This document shows positions 47,628 through 59,881 of a stretch of 64,000 nucleotides of DNA, in pieces (positions within the stretch are counted from its first letter, which is position 1; every line of letters begins with the position of its first letter). The stretch is from Ichthyophthirius multifiliis. Taxonomy: Eukaryota > Ciliophora > Oligohymenophorea > Hymenostomatida. A program made the position numbers and the translations under genes. The stretch spans positions 186,001 to 250,000 of the forward strand of contig NW_004085988.1 in NCBI RefSeq assembly GCF_000220395.1, given 5' to 3'. A model generated the notes under the pieces. The model ran no database searches. It saw nothing but the letters and a program-made list of their open reading frames with translations, and was not told the DNA's origin.

Positions 47628-48838
47628 ATGAATAAATTAAAATTATTAAAAATATAAAATAAATATTAAAATTAGAATGGTAATGATATAGAAAAAGATA
47701 ATATAAGCAATACAACAAGTCTAATATTTTAAGAAAATTAAAAAAATGTAAAAACCTATCAAAATAAATTACTTTCAAAAATACAATGGAATAAAATAAT
47801 ATAAGATAAATAGTTAAATGTTATAGAAGAAGATATAATATTCTATAACTTATTAAAAGGAATACCATATGATATGTAAAAAATAATATATATTTAAAAT
47901 TAAGACTGTAAAATAAATATATATAGAAGAAAAGATTTATGGTTAGTATTAGCAAATGTAGAAGAATTAAAAACGAAATTTTCTCATTTATTCTCCTATA
48001 AAGATAACTGTGAAAAAGAAAGTATAAGCGATTCACAAATAAAAAATGACTTAAATCGCACTTTTGGAGATTTTTCATATTTTTAATAATATGATTAAAT
48101 TTAAAATGTACTTTAATAAAGTTAATATATATAACTTTTTAGAATTATATATTATTAAAAAAAAGAGAAACGAAGGTCAATAGAGACTATTTAAAATATT
48201 AAGAGCATATGCATAATTTGATAAAGAAATAGGATATACATAAGGAATGAACTATATAGTTGCAAGTTTATTAATATGCATGAATACCGAAAATGAAAAA
48301 GAATTAGAAGATGTATTTTTTATAGATAATTAATATGAAGAAAATGTATTTTGGATTTTTGTGCATATTATGTATGAAAAAAATTGGAGAAACCTTTTTT
48401 TAGATTAAACTCCAGGAATATTTTAAATGATAAATAACTTAGAAGAAAAGATGAAAATTTAAACTCCTAAAATACTTTAGAAAATTTTTAGTTTAGGTCT
48501 TGATTGCTTAACTTGTTTTCCTTAATATTTTTTCACAATTCTTTTATATAATGCCCCTAAATATTTCCAAAAAAGAATTATTGATTTATTTTTATATAAA
48601 GGAGAATATATCCTAATTGATGTTATTGTCAATTTAATTCAAATTTGTGAAAAAGAAATTATGTAAATCAAATCTATTGAGGTACAATCATATATATTTT
48701 ATAAATTAATTATTTGTTTTTTTAAAAAAGGAAATAATGTGTTATTTTAGAAAAGGTATATTAGAAAAATTTAATGACATTTTTAAAAAAGAAAAAAAAG
48801 TAAAAGATAAATTAGTTCATTTTTTCTAATTTTATTGA
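47628..48838 (+). CDS. TBC-domain Rab GTPase-activating protein
   Basis: Accelerates GTP hydrolysis by a Rab. ATG 47628 (MNKLKLLKIQNKYQ) is the first Met in frame. The TBC fold is visible in order: LLKGIPYDIRKDLWLVLAN (joined across an intron at about 47874-47927), DLNRTF with the arginine finger, LFKILRAYAQFDKEIGYTQG with the glutamine finger in YTQG, ENVFWIFVHIMYE, LGLDCLTCFPQYFF and YLLIDVIVN-like final helices. Stop 48836-48838. Introns are near 48109-48142 and 48681-48733. Both catalytic fingers are intact, so it is predicted active. The substrate Rab is unknown; a Rab gene lies 6 kb away, but adjacency proves nothing. Confidence 0.9.
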
Positions 48839-49120
48839 AATTTAAAAATTATAAACTATTCTTTAATAAAAATTATATTTATATTTTAATCAAATAAATT
48901 AAAACATATATATATATATATAAATATATATATTAAATAAAATGAATATTTAATAATTTATAAAAATATATATGTTTGAAAATTGTTATTTTATATAAAA
49001 TTAATTGATATTTAATAATTTATTTATAATAATATATTTATTTAAAAAATTTATTAAAATAAAAACAATAATTAATTAATTATAACATAAAATATTTAAT
49101 AAATTTTATATTAAATTTAT

Positions 49121-50685
49121 TCAAATTTAAAAGTTTAAAATATCGTTACAAAAGTATTTTGTTGTTTAGTTTACATCATAATAAACAGCTAAATTTAATT
49201 TTGTGTCTAACAATATTTTAACAAATTCCTTTTAATAATAATATAAAAAAAAAGCTTAAAATATTTTTAATTAAATAAATATAAACTTTTAACGATTTAA
49301 AAGGAATATCCCCTTTTAATTTTAAATTATATAAATTAAAGCTTTATTTATTTTATTTATCTAAAAACTTTTACAAATCTTAACTATTATTAGTATTTTC
49401 TTATTTTTTAATATACTAATTTTTACAAAATAAATAAGAATATGAATTTAAGTCATATTAATTTATTTTTCCATTATAAAATTCTTTCATACTAGAATTA
49501 AAACTATTTAGAAATGAAAAACTGCTTTTAATTTACATATTTTTACTATTATTTTAATATTTTTCATTTTCAAGGTTTTCATTTATCAAAGCGGACCATA
49601 AAAGTTGAATCTTTTTGAAAAAATAAAAATAAAATAAAAAATATTAAAATTTAACATAATTTACATATTTTTTTTAAATTATTAAAATATCTGACAATTC
49701 ATCAATTTCAAAATTTCCAAATTAAATATTTTATAAAATATTTATTTCATTTGTATTTTTTTTTTCAGATTACAAAATTGAGTTTTGTTTATCATTAATT
49801 TTTATGTTTTCTTATTATTTTTATTTATTAATTTTAACAAAATCTATTCCTTTTAAAGAAATAAAAATAAAATATAATTTTTTTTTTTTATTTGATTTTA
49901 ATATAAATAAATACCTTTTTTTTATAAATATTATTCCATATTTTTTAATTTTTTAGCCCAAACAATAGCCCTTATATGTTTTTTAGAATCTTTTAAAGAA
50001 TATGAATGGGTAAATAAAATAGTCAGTGAGTTAGCAATATAATAAAAATAATATTCTTAATTACTAAGAAAGGTTTAAAAACAATTTTTCATAACTAAAA
50101 AAATTTCTTAATTTTTCAGAATTATTTAATCTTTTTTTATATTAAAATCTTATTGTAAAACACAAAATTTCTCATATTTATACATTTAAAAACAATTTTT
50201 TATTTTTTCTTTTATGATTTAAATGCTTTAAGTTTAATCAAATTATAAATTATGGCCCTCAAATATATCGTTTTATTCATACAAATTATAAAACCAATTA
50301 AAATTTACAGGAGAAATCAAAGAAATTTCATCAATCAATTAAAAATTGTTATTTTCATTTAAAATCTATTCCTTTTAATCTTTTTTTTGATGATTTTATG
50401 CAGCCTTTTTTGAAAACTCTTAAGCGACAAAATTATTTTAAAATATATCATGATATTAATTTTAAAAAAATGTATTAAACTACTTTAAATTATTAGAAGA
50501 TTCACTATTTAACTTTAATCTTAATCTTATTATTATTCTTAATTTATAATTATTTTATCTTAGTTTATTGTATTTTGTTCTATATCAAAAATTGTCGAAT
50601 TTTATTATAACTATGCGTAATTATTATCTTGAAATGCTTAGGATACACCTCTTTGTTTTTATTTTTTCTTTGATTTAAAATTTAT

Positions 50686-50749
<64 letters not shown>

Positions 50750-50796
50750 AATACTCTTATTTCAGTCGCTGTTAAACGCTTTTTGCTTATATCCAT
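49121..50796 (-). CDS. Unknown protein with Gln-rich and helical regions
   Basis: ATG 50796-50794 (MDISKKRLTATEIR), then an intron from about 50753 to 50680 that consists largely of a long (TA)n array, then KKQKQRGVSQAFQDNNYAQL and a Gln/Asp run. The middle contains HSYSLKDSKKHIRAIVWAK and QFGNFEIDELSD; the C-terminal part has FKKIQLLWSALINENLE, NLYNLKLKGDIPFKSLK and EFVKILLDTKLNLAVYYD. Stop 49121-49123. Additional short introns are needed, with approximate edges. I do not recognise the family; the C-terminal part faintly resembles a helical-repeat fold. Confidence 0.55.
50687..50744. repeat. (TA)n microsatellite inside an intron
   Basis: About 29 TA dinucleotides forming most of the first intron of the gene at 49121-50796. 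It can fold on itself completely. Confidence 0.85.
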
Positions 50797-51276
50797 TTTT
50801 TTTTTTTAGAAAATTGATAGATATTATAATTTTATTAATAAAATAATAAACTATTAATACAATAAATAAATAATAATTGAGATATTAATATTTTATATTA
50901 GACTTTTAGTACTAATAATTATATTTAAATTATAAAAAATAAATTGATAAAAAAATATTTTATACAACGAAAAATAAAAATTTAAAATACAAATTATAAA
51001 TTATAAATTTTTAAATTAATAATTATTTAAATATAAAGATATTAAATTAATTACTTAACTATAGACTTACTAATTAATAATATAAAATAGTTATACCCTA
51101 TCCCTATTGATATACATTAGTAAAAAAAAATTATAAAAATATATAGTATAATATAAAAATATTAATAGTATATTTTTATTAAACAATGATTTTAACATTT
51201 AAAAAAAATAAAGTTTTTTTTTTATTACAATAATAAAATAAAAAGTTTTTTTTTTAAAAAAAAAAAAAATTAGAAA
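50797..51276. other. Intergenic, AT-only
   Basis: A 480-bp spacer between two minus-strand genes, ending with poly-A/poly-T runs around 51215-51270. Nothing else seen. Confidence 0.5.
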
Positions 51277-53118
51277 TCATTAAAAATTATTAAAGTTTTA
51301 TAAAGCATTAGATTTCTATAAAAGTTCAATAAATTCAATGTTTTTAAGAATTTCATTAGTTTCTCTATCCATTTCTTAATCTTCTGAATTTTCTTAAGAA
51401 GACTTTTAAGAGGAAAATTTACTTTAATTATCTTAAAAGAGTAACAAATGCTAGATATAATCTTATTTAATATTTAACTGAATTTTAAGAGATTCAACAT
51501 CTTTTTTGAGCTAAATATTTTAATCAAGTATATTCTTGATTTTTTAACTAAAAATAGAAATCCCCTCCCCGTTTTTAGATTTTGATTTTTAAATATTTTT
51601 TCCTTTAGATAATTTTAAATGGTTCTTTTATTTATTTTATTTTAATGATGAAAATTTTCTTTAAAGATTCGAAATTTCTTATTAAATTTTTTAATTTTTA
51701 ATTTCTAATAAGTTATATTCCATTTTAATTTTCTGATATTAATTTTAATAATAAGTAGTTAATTTTGTTTAAAGATTTTCTTAAAAATTCTCTTTATTTT
51801 ATTATTAAAAAAAGGAATTTAATAAAACATTTTCATCTTTTAATTTTTCTAATTTATTTTCTAAATTTTATATCAAAATATTTTACTCATTTTTTTTTTT
51901 TTCAAATATCTCTTAATTTTCTTCTATTTCCAATTCTAATCTATTAATAATGTTTTTCTTTTCTATTAGTATACTTGAATTAGGATCATATTTTTAGCAT
52001 AAAATATTCTTATATTCGATTTCTTTTTTTAACTATTCTATTTGTATTTAATACTCTTCTTATTTTTTTAAAAAAAACATTTCCTTTTATTATAAATCTT
52101 CCTTTAAATTTTATAATTCTTCCTTTTATTTTTTTAACTCATTTTCTTATTCTAAGAATATATTTGTTTATATTTAAATTTAAAATACATTAAGATGAGC
52201 TTTTTCTTTTATTCTTTCAAGTTCGTTTTAATATTGTTTGTTATATTATTTTTATGTCATAATTATTTTTTCATTTTCAGTTTTTTACTCCTCGAAAATT
52301 CTTTTAATTTCTTCACATTCTTTTGTTTTTTCATCTAATCTTTCTTATAATAGCTTATTTTGGGTCAATAATCGAATAGTATTATCACTTTCAGTTTAAA
52401 AATTATTTATTTATATGTAGTTTTCCTTAATTTTCTTAAAAAAGATTTCTTTTAAATTAAAAATCTATTTTTTTTCTTCTTCTTTTTGTTTATGTAATTC
52501 ATCTTCGAGTATTTAAATTTTTTGTAATAGTAAATTAGAAAACTAAAATTCTTTTATAATATTTTTTTTAGAATCTTCATCCATTTTATCAATTTAAAAT
52601 TAGATTTTTTCCTTTAAATTAATATTATTAATATCTTCTTTTAACTAATTTATTTATATTTTTTAATCTTAAATAATTTTTATTTACTCAATTATTTATT
52701 ATTCAAAATTTTGAATTAACTTTTCCTTTTCTTTTTATTAACATATTTTTTCTTTTTCTATTTCTTAAAATATCATTAATTCATTATTTAAAATATTGTT
52801 TTATTTTTCTATATTTTCTAAATTTAATTATTATTAATGAATTTTTATTATGCATTTTTGTTAGATTTATTCTTGCTATTTGCATATTTTTTCTTATTCC
52901 AATTAAATTTATCTTATTTAATTATAGTAATTTTCTAATTAACAATTTGTTATCAAAAATAAAGTATTTTCTGCATTTACTGGTCTTAATGTACCTTCTT
53001 TTATAAATTTTTCTAATATAAGATTCGCTTAAAAATCATTTAAATAATTTTTTTCTTAAATTTTTGAACATATTTCATTTAAATCATTAATTAATTATTA
53101 TTATATTTCTTACTACAT
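51277..53118 (-). CDS. Long coiled-coil protein, intronless
   Basis: ATG 53118-53116 and TGA 51279-51277 are in one uninterrupted frame of 613 residues with ciliate Gln codons, which is strong evidence for a real gene. The short N-terminal part (DLNEICSKIQEKNYLNDF, EKFIKEGTLRPVNAENTLF) resembles a capping helical domain; the rest is near-continuous Glu/Lys/Gln/Leu coiled coil (QLKEDINNINLKEKIQFQ, ILEDELHKQKEEEKK), ending near LKNIEFIELLQKSNAL. Fits a basal-body, axoneme or vesicle-tether protein; family not identifiable by eye. Confidence 0.7.
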
Positions 53119-53537
53119 TATTATTTTTTATTTATTTTTTATATTTATTATTATTTTTTTAATATATAATATAAAATAATATTTACTATATGTATTTTTA
53201 TTTTTTTGTTATAAAATCTTTATTATTTAATTTTATGTCTAATTAATTGATTTGTATTATTAATGAAAAAATAAATAAAAATAGAATGAGTAAATTATGG
53301 AAATATATTTTTTAAAAATATTATCAATATAATTAATATTATATATATTTGTTTTTATATAATTTTAAAATAAAATGAACTTAAATAAAAAATTTAAAAA
53401 GAAAAATATAAAAATAAATTAATTAATATGACATTTATTTTAAAAAAAAATATAAATATATATAAAAAAGCAAATTTTTTCTTAAATATATAATTTATTA
53501 TTTTCCTTAATTTATATTTATTTGTAAAAATAAATAT
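53119..53537. other. Intergenic, AT-only
   Basis: A 419-bp spacer between the 5' end of the coiled-coil gene and the 3' end of the YIPF6-like gene. Nothing seen. Confidence 0.5.
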
Positions 53538-54486
53538 TCAAGCAATTAAAGCAAACCAACTTAAGAAAAGATAAAATAATAAAACAGGATAAACAGCCAA
53601 TAATTTTTTCTCTTCACTAACTAATACAGCCATAAAGGGAATAGAAGCTTTAGTTGACCAAGCAAGTCCGACAGCACAAAAAAACATTTTTATCAAAAAT
53701 AGCAAGAAATTGGTTGTAGGTAAAAATATTACTATAAATGAAGATATATTTATTGGAAAAACACAATATCCTAAAACACATACAGATTAGAAGAAAGAAC
53801 TAATATTTTTTAATTAATTATTTTTTTAATTTAAAAAAATAAAATAAAAAAAAATACATTTTTCCTCCTAAAAGTTTTGCATTTAAAGTTACTATTCCAG
53901 CACCAATCCATATAACTACAAAAATTATAGCAAATACAGTTTCTGCTTATTCAGATGAGGCAAGACTTAAAGTTCTTTTTATATTATTTAATTTAAAATT
54001 AATATAATATATTTTTTTCTTAAATAATAATAAAAAAAACATTGCTAAGGTTATGCATAATAATAATGGTCCCCATAAATCCCCTTTTATATTTTAAAAA
54101 AATATATATATAAAAAAACATAATATATATATATATATATATATGTATATATTTATTTTTTAAAAATTTAAATTTACAATCTTTCAACTCTTGTCCTTTA
54201 TCTTAACGCATTTTAGGAAGCAAAACATATTTTAATTTATGTGCTATCATTCTTAAATCTCTCATCTTTATATTATTTAAATTTATATTTTTTTTTTTTA
54301 TTTCATTTTTTTTTTTGTGATTTATACTATTGTTTCTGAAATAGATTCATTTAAGGTGTTTTTTGCTGCTTATTATTTATTAAATTAAGAACTTGAAATT
54401 CCTTAAGGTTATTCATTATCCAAAAGTTGAATATTTCCTTACAAATCAGCTTAATTATTACTATTATTTTGATTTTCTAAATCCAT
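53538..54486 (-). CDS. YIPF6-type Yip1 family Golgi/ER membrane protein
   Basis: A polytopic trafficking protein that contacts Rab GTPases. ATG 54486-54484 (MDLENQNNSNNQADLQGN). A short Gln-rich cytosolic part has KNTLNESISETI, MRDLRMIAHKLKYVLLP and the diagnostic KDWDLWGPLLLCITLAM, where an intron splits the first Trp codon of WDLW. The Yip1 core then follows: IFVVIWIGAGIVTLNAKLLG, the hallmark SVCVLGYCVFPI, FCAVGLAWSTKAS and LAVYPVLLFYLFLSWFALIA, stop 53538-53540. Five TM helices, the family number. Introns: about 54346-54291, 54179-54099, 54000-53980 and 53858-53799 (approximate). Faces the Rab gene head to head. Confidence 0.92.
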
Positions 54487-54972
54487 TTTAATGAATTATT
54501 TTGTATATTTATTTTTATATTTTATTATCTTATGACTATAGTATAATTATTTTTTATATACCTTGTATTTTAATTTTTTTTTTTCAATTATATTTAAAAA
54601 TATTTTTTTTATAAAATATATAGTTGCATATATCATAATTATTATTATTTTATTAAATTTTTAATTGTATAATTAATAAAAAAAATAATTTAAATTTTCG
54701 AAAAAAGAATTAATTAATATTTATTTTTTATATAGATTTTACTTAACATATTTAACAATGTTAAATGGATATAAAAAATAAAATAAAATAATATATTAAA
54801 TAAAAATTAAGATAAAAATAAATTTAATTATGATAATAAAATAAATTCTTAATAATTAAAAAAGCAATTATATATTAAATAAAAGATATATTTATAAATA
54901 AATTTAAAATTATATTTCTTATTAAAATAATAAAATAATTTATAAAAAAACACATCTTATCGAAAAAAAAAA
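54487..54972. promoter_or_regulatory. Shared divergent region of the YIPF6 and Rab genes
   Basis: A 486-bp A/T spacer separating the two start codons. It must carry both promoters; no discrete element is recognisable. Confidence 0.35.
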
Positions 54973-55662
54973 ATGACAGATAATAATCCATTTATTAAAA
55001 TAATCGTAGTAGGTGAATAAAATGTTGGAAAAACATGTATATTAGCCCGTTATTCACGCGGTTAGTTTGATAATTCCTGCCCTCCAACATTAGGAATGGA
55101 TTTCTCATCAAAACTTTTAGAATATAATGGAAATACAATTCGTTTACAATTATGGGATATTGCAGGTTAAGAACGCTATACATCAGTATCTAAATTATAT
55201 GTAAGAGGTGCATATGGAGCATTAGTAGTAGCAGATATAACAAACGAAAACTCTTTATATGAAACATTAAAATGGAAAAAAATAATAGAAGAATCATGTG
55301 ATTATTTAAATAATAAACCAATTCCTATGTTTTTGGTATAAAATAAATTAGATGAAGTTAAAGGTTTAGGCATTTTATAAGAATATTAAAAAGAGTCTTT
55401 TCTTAAAACCTGGAGTAAAGAAAATGGATTTTCTGGGTGTTTATAAGTTAGTGCTAAAGATAATACAAATATTCCTGATATTTTTCAAATGTTGATTGAA
55501 TTAATTATTAAAGAAGGTTATTTAAAAAAAGATGAATAAAATTAAGGTAACTTTTCAAATAATTCAAATATTTAGGTCAATAATTAATAAAATGTTAGGC
55601 TTGGTAATAGTAGTAATAATTAAATTTCTAAAGCAAATAAAAATAAAGAAGGATGTTGTTGA
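54973..55662 (+). CDS. Rab GTPase, Rab32/38-like
   Basis: A vesicle-trafficking switch. Single exon, 229 residues, ATG 54973, TGA 55660-55662. G1 GEQNVGKT, G2 Thr in CPPTLGMDFSS, G3 WDIAGQERY, G4 QNKLDE and G5 VSAKD are all intact. The DIAGQ form of G3 and KWKKIIEES point to the Rab32/Rab38 group. A long Asn/Ser-rich hypervariable tail ends KEGCC, the double-Cys geranylgeranylation signal. Q in G3 is encoded by TAA, so the standard code would truncate the protein there. Likely acts on endosome/lysosome-related or contractile-vacuole membranes (inference from family). Confidence 0.95.
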
Positions 55663-56163
55663 TTTATTTTTTAGTTATACAAATAATTCTTATAAATATA
55701 TATTAGTTTATAATAAATTATAAAATATAAATTAATATTTTTTATTCATTTTATCTTTTATATTGGGGATATATAATAAATTAATTAAAATTTTGGTTTA
55801 CTTTAAAATTATATTAAAAAATATATATTAACTATAATATTTATTGAAGGCATTAAATTTTACTTTTAATTATTAATTTGATGAAAATATGGTATTTTAT
55901 TAATAATACAAAAATATTATTTTTAAAATATATTATTAACTTCTAAAAATAATCTTTAAATTTAATAAAAAGCAACAATCTTTTGAAATAGATAAAATAA
56001 ATAATTCTTTGTATGTCTAATATTTTTTTATTTCAAAGTATAAAATTATTCAATACTAGTTTGATATTTTTATTTTATTTAATCTATCTCGAGGAAAATA
56101 AATTTTAAAAAATTTTATTTAATATATTATAGATTAATTTTTAAAAAATAAAAGCATAATTAA
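55663..56163. other. Intergenic, AT-only
   Basis: A 500-bp spacer between two same-strand genes; no feature seen. Confidence 0.5.
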
Positions 56164-58392
56164 ATGACAAATACGAATTAAATTTTTAAAGACTCTAGAT
56201 TTCTTAGTATATATTAAAATTAATATATATTATCTGACCAGTCTAACGATTCTATAATGATGTAAATTCTAATCTATTTTTTATTTACTATTCTTAATAC
56301 AATAATCATATTAGAGATTTAAAAACAGGATAAATAACAAAATAAGTTTAATGTACACAAGACTAAAATTGCATAAAGGTATAAAAAACTAAATAAATAG
56401 TTATATTTTTTAATAGAAAATAGGATTTAAAGCATTATACGGAGTTTGTGAATTAAAAAAATCTAAATATTTGATTTTGGCGACAGAATCAACTATATTA
56501 GGTTCTATTTATAATAAAAACATATAAAAGATTAGTAAGATGGAATTTTTTGGAATAAATCCTAGAAAAGAGTAGTAAAATAAATGTATATTTATATAAC
56601 ATAAAAAAGAATTCATAAAGAAGATTAATATTATATATAAATGATGTAATCGTTATTTAAAACTAAAACGTTTTACTTTTCAGACGAATATGATTTGACT
56701 CAAAGTTTTTAGAGATTCGTTAAGAATTAAATAGATAAAAATAAATATAACCTAAATTATTGCTATAATGAATGTTTTTTACATGATTTTATTAAAATAG
56801 GAGCTGATGAATGGATAACACCATTTATTTCTGGTTATTTAAAAATAGAATATTGCTAAATTAATGTATTATATAAATAAAAAATTAAATTTTATTTTTT
56901 TATTTAATAAATATATTTTATATTTATTTAAAAAAAAATAAGGAATCATAAATTGAATTTATTTTAATAAGTCGAAGAGATAAAAGACGTGCTGGAATGC
57001 GATTTATTTCAAGAGGTACTGATTTGGATGGAAATCCTTCTAATATGGCTGAAACTGAATAAATAACTGTGATTTCTTAAGTAAAAATAAAATATTTATA
57101 CACATGATTATTTTTGCCAATAAAAAGGGAGATTAATATACTATTTATAGTTTTGTTTAAACTAGAGGTTCTATGCCATTTTACTGGAGTTAAAAGACCT
57201 AATTAACTTACACACCTAAATCAAAAATAATAGGAGATGAAAACTCTAACAAAGAATTTTGTAGAAAACATTTTAATGATTAATAAAAGTATTATAATAA
57301 ATAAGTATTAGTTAATCTCATTGATAAAAAAGGAAAAGTTTAATTACCTTTAGGCATATATTTTTAAAATTTAGTAAACAAATTAAACGATAAAAATTTG
57401 AAGTACATATGGTTTGATTTCCATCATAAATGCAGAAAAATGAAATATGAAAATTTAATAGAATTAATTAATGAAATTAAGCCAGATCTCGATGAAATGG
57501 GATATTATGAATTTTAATATACAAAAGATAAGGTATTTCATGTTATTATATTATTTATTTTTTATTTAAAATATAAAAAATAAGATAAATAACCCTACTA
57601 TAAAGAAACTTTAATCAGGGGTTGTTAGAACTAATTGTATGGATTGCTTAGATAGAACTAATGTTGTACAATCCGTTATTGGAAGAACAATTTTACATTA
57701 AATATTATATAATGCTTAAATAAATTAAAAATAATCTGTAAAAATAGAAATATATGATTTTTATTAAAATTATTATATTATTATTTTCTTTTTAAAAAAA
57801 ACATTTAATTAAAAAGACTGCTGCTTTTGAAAAATTCAGTGAAAAACTTGAATAAAAATTCAGAAATACTTGGACTGAAAACGCTGATATAATGAGTATT
57901 TTATACACAGGTACAGGTGCTTTGAAAACTGACTTTACAAGGTATAAAAACTATTATATAAATATTAATCTTTTTTAAAAAAATAGACTAGGAAAAAGAA
58001 CTATAAATGGAGCTATTTAAGATGGTAAAAATTCTATTATGAGATATATTTATGGAAATTTCTTTGATGGACATAAATAAGTAAAATTTTTTTTAGATTT
58101 ATTTAATTTTAATTTTTATTTTATTTTTTAGGATTGCATAGATCTTTTATTAGGAAAGCTTCATCCTAAAGAAAAAAATTTTGGTCCTAAATTAAATCCG
58201 TTAATCTATATTATTCTAATTCTTATTTTCGGACCTTTAATTGTTAAACCTTATGTGAATATGCTGTTTTTTAGAGATAACTAAAGTTAGTTTATAAATT
58301 ATGCTACTTATTTTTATTTAGTAGCCGCATTTTTATGGTTGATTAAAAAACTTCCTTAGATTTTCGTATAATAATCTATTTTAGATTAATGA
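56164..58392 (+). CDS. Sac1-type phosphoinositide phosphatase
   Basis: Removes phosphate from PI4P and related lipids at the ER/Golgi. ATG 56164 (MTNTNQIFKDSRFL). The N-terminal Sac domain reads KIGFKALYGVCELKKSKYL, ISKMEFFGINP and FYFSDEYDLTQSFQRF. The catalytic block follows: WITPFISGYLKIE, ISRRDKRRAGMRFISRGTD, YSFVQTRGSMPFYWSQ, FDFHHKCRKMKYE and RTNCMDCLDRTNVVQ with the CX5RT site. Two TM helices close the protein (IYIILILIFGPLIVKPYV, YFYLVAAFLWLIKKL), as in Sac1. Stop 58390-58392. About nine introns, some very short: one of about 35 bp (GTAAAATAAA to AAAAAAG near 56578-56612) restores the frame between NPRKEQ and IHKEDQYY. Confidence 0.94.
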
Positions 58393-58541
58393 AAAAATAG
58401 ACTTTTAAATAGAAAAAATAGATTAATATTTTTATACTTATTTATTATTGTTTTGTTTCTTTTTTTAATCAAAATTTTTAAATTAAAATAAATTATATAA
58501 AATTAAAATTTAAAATTCATAAAAATAAAATAAAATTAATA

Positions 58542-59881
58542 ATGTTAAAAACAATATTCTTATCAAAATCTTTATCATAAATAAATTCAGAATATGAAGT
58601 ACAAAATATGAATTAAAAACCTGAATTTATAAACATAAATCCAATTTTAATAAATTATGATAATATTTCTGTCTACAGTTCAAATGGTTCAGATAAATAA
58701 AAATATTAAAAGCCACTAGTAGAGCCATAAATAATAGATTAATGTAAACAAAAAAACTAAAAAAAAAAAAAAAACTAAATTTTCAGTAAATAAAAAATAA
58801 TAGGCTATTGCTGTTTCAGCATAATAAGCTTAAGGAGATGATGATTTCGAATTTTTAGATTCAGATGAAGAAGAAGAGTTAAAATAATAATTTAAAAAAC
58901 AGAATAATTAAATAAATAAAAATTGGCATAATAATTATATTTAACTTAAAAAAGATCATAATCATCAGATTTTAGAATATAATTAATTTAGAAATATTAA
59001 AAGAAAAACAATTTAATAAATCATCCTTTCAGATATTTAATATTTTCTTCTAAAATAGACGAAAAATCATTAAAAAGGCATATAAATATGGTTTACAAAG
59101 GTGTAGTTTACTGCCATAATTTTATAAAAAAACCTTCACTAAAGTATATATAAAGTAAAATGTTTAACTTAAAAGTAAAAAAAGTAAAAAAAGAAATTTA
59201 AAAAATAAAAAAATTAAAAAAATTAAAAAAAAAGAGATGCAAAAAAATATAAACTATTTTTAGATTTAGATGAGACATTAATATATTCAAGTTAATTTAT
59301 CAATAATCCAGAAAACATATTATCCGTCTAAAATAATAATGGGGAAAATTTATAAGTACAATTATTTTATTTTTTTAAATATTTTGTACGAATAAACAAA
59401 ATTAATGTTTTTTTTATAATTGAAAAAAGATTGGATTTAATATAAGGCCATATTGTTTAGAATTTATAGAAAAAATAGTCAAAATATTGGGATATATATA
59501 TATATACTGCTAAGTTAAAAAAATTATGCAGATGCTATAGCAAATTATCTGGATCCCTAGAAAAAATATATTAATGAAATATTGAATAGAAGTCACTGTT
59601 TATGTACAAAAAATGGACTTTATATAAAAGATTTAAGGATTATTTAAAATATTGATTTAAAATATACTATATTAATTGATAATTTAGTTAGTAGTTTTTG
59701 TTTTTAGTTATAAAACGGAATACCTATTTTAGAATGGAAAGATAATAAATATGATACAGAATTAAAAAGTTTGTATATTTATTTAATTAAAGCTAGTTAA
59801 TCTAGTGATGTTAGAAATTTTAATTACTAAAATTTAAAATTACATGAAATTATAAATATAAATAAAGAATATTTATAATGA
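58542..59881 (+). CDS. FCP1/SCP-type (NLI-interacting) HAD phosphatase
   Basis: A protein phosphatase of the haloacid dehalogenase class. ATG 58542 (MLKTIFLSKSLSQINSEYEV), then a long Asn/Gln/Asp-rich region with an acidic patch (GDDDFEFLDSDEEEEL). The catalytic domain: KYKLFLDLDETLIYSS with DxDxT, an intron at about 59355-59430, RPYCLEFIEK, YWDIYIYTAKL, YADAIANYLDP, YTILIDNLVSSF and NGIPILEWKD. It ends HEIININKEYLQ, stop 59879-59881. Three one-base frame slips occur at A runs (58759-58774, 59470-59475, 59517-59523); the last two cancel each other. Likely homopolymer errors in the sequence, otherwise a decayed gene; the motifs themselves are intact. Confidence 0.82.

Noticed and set aside
47584-48078. 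Minus-strand hydrophobic open frames
   Set aside because: They overlap the N-terminal exons of the TBC gene, which has family motifs on the plus strand.
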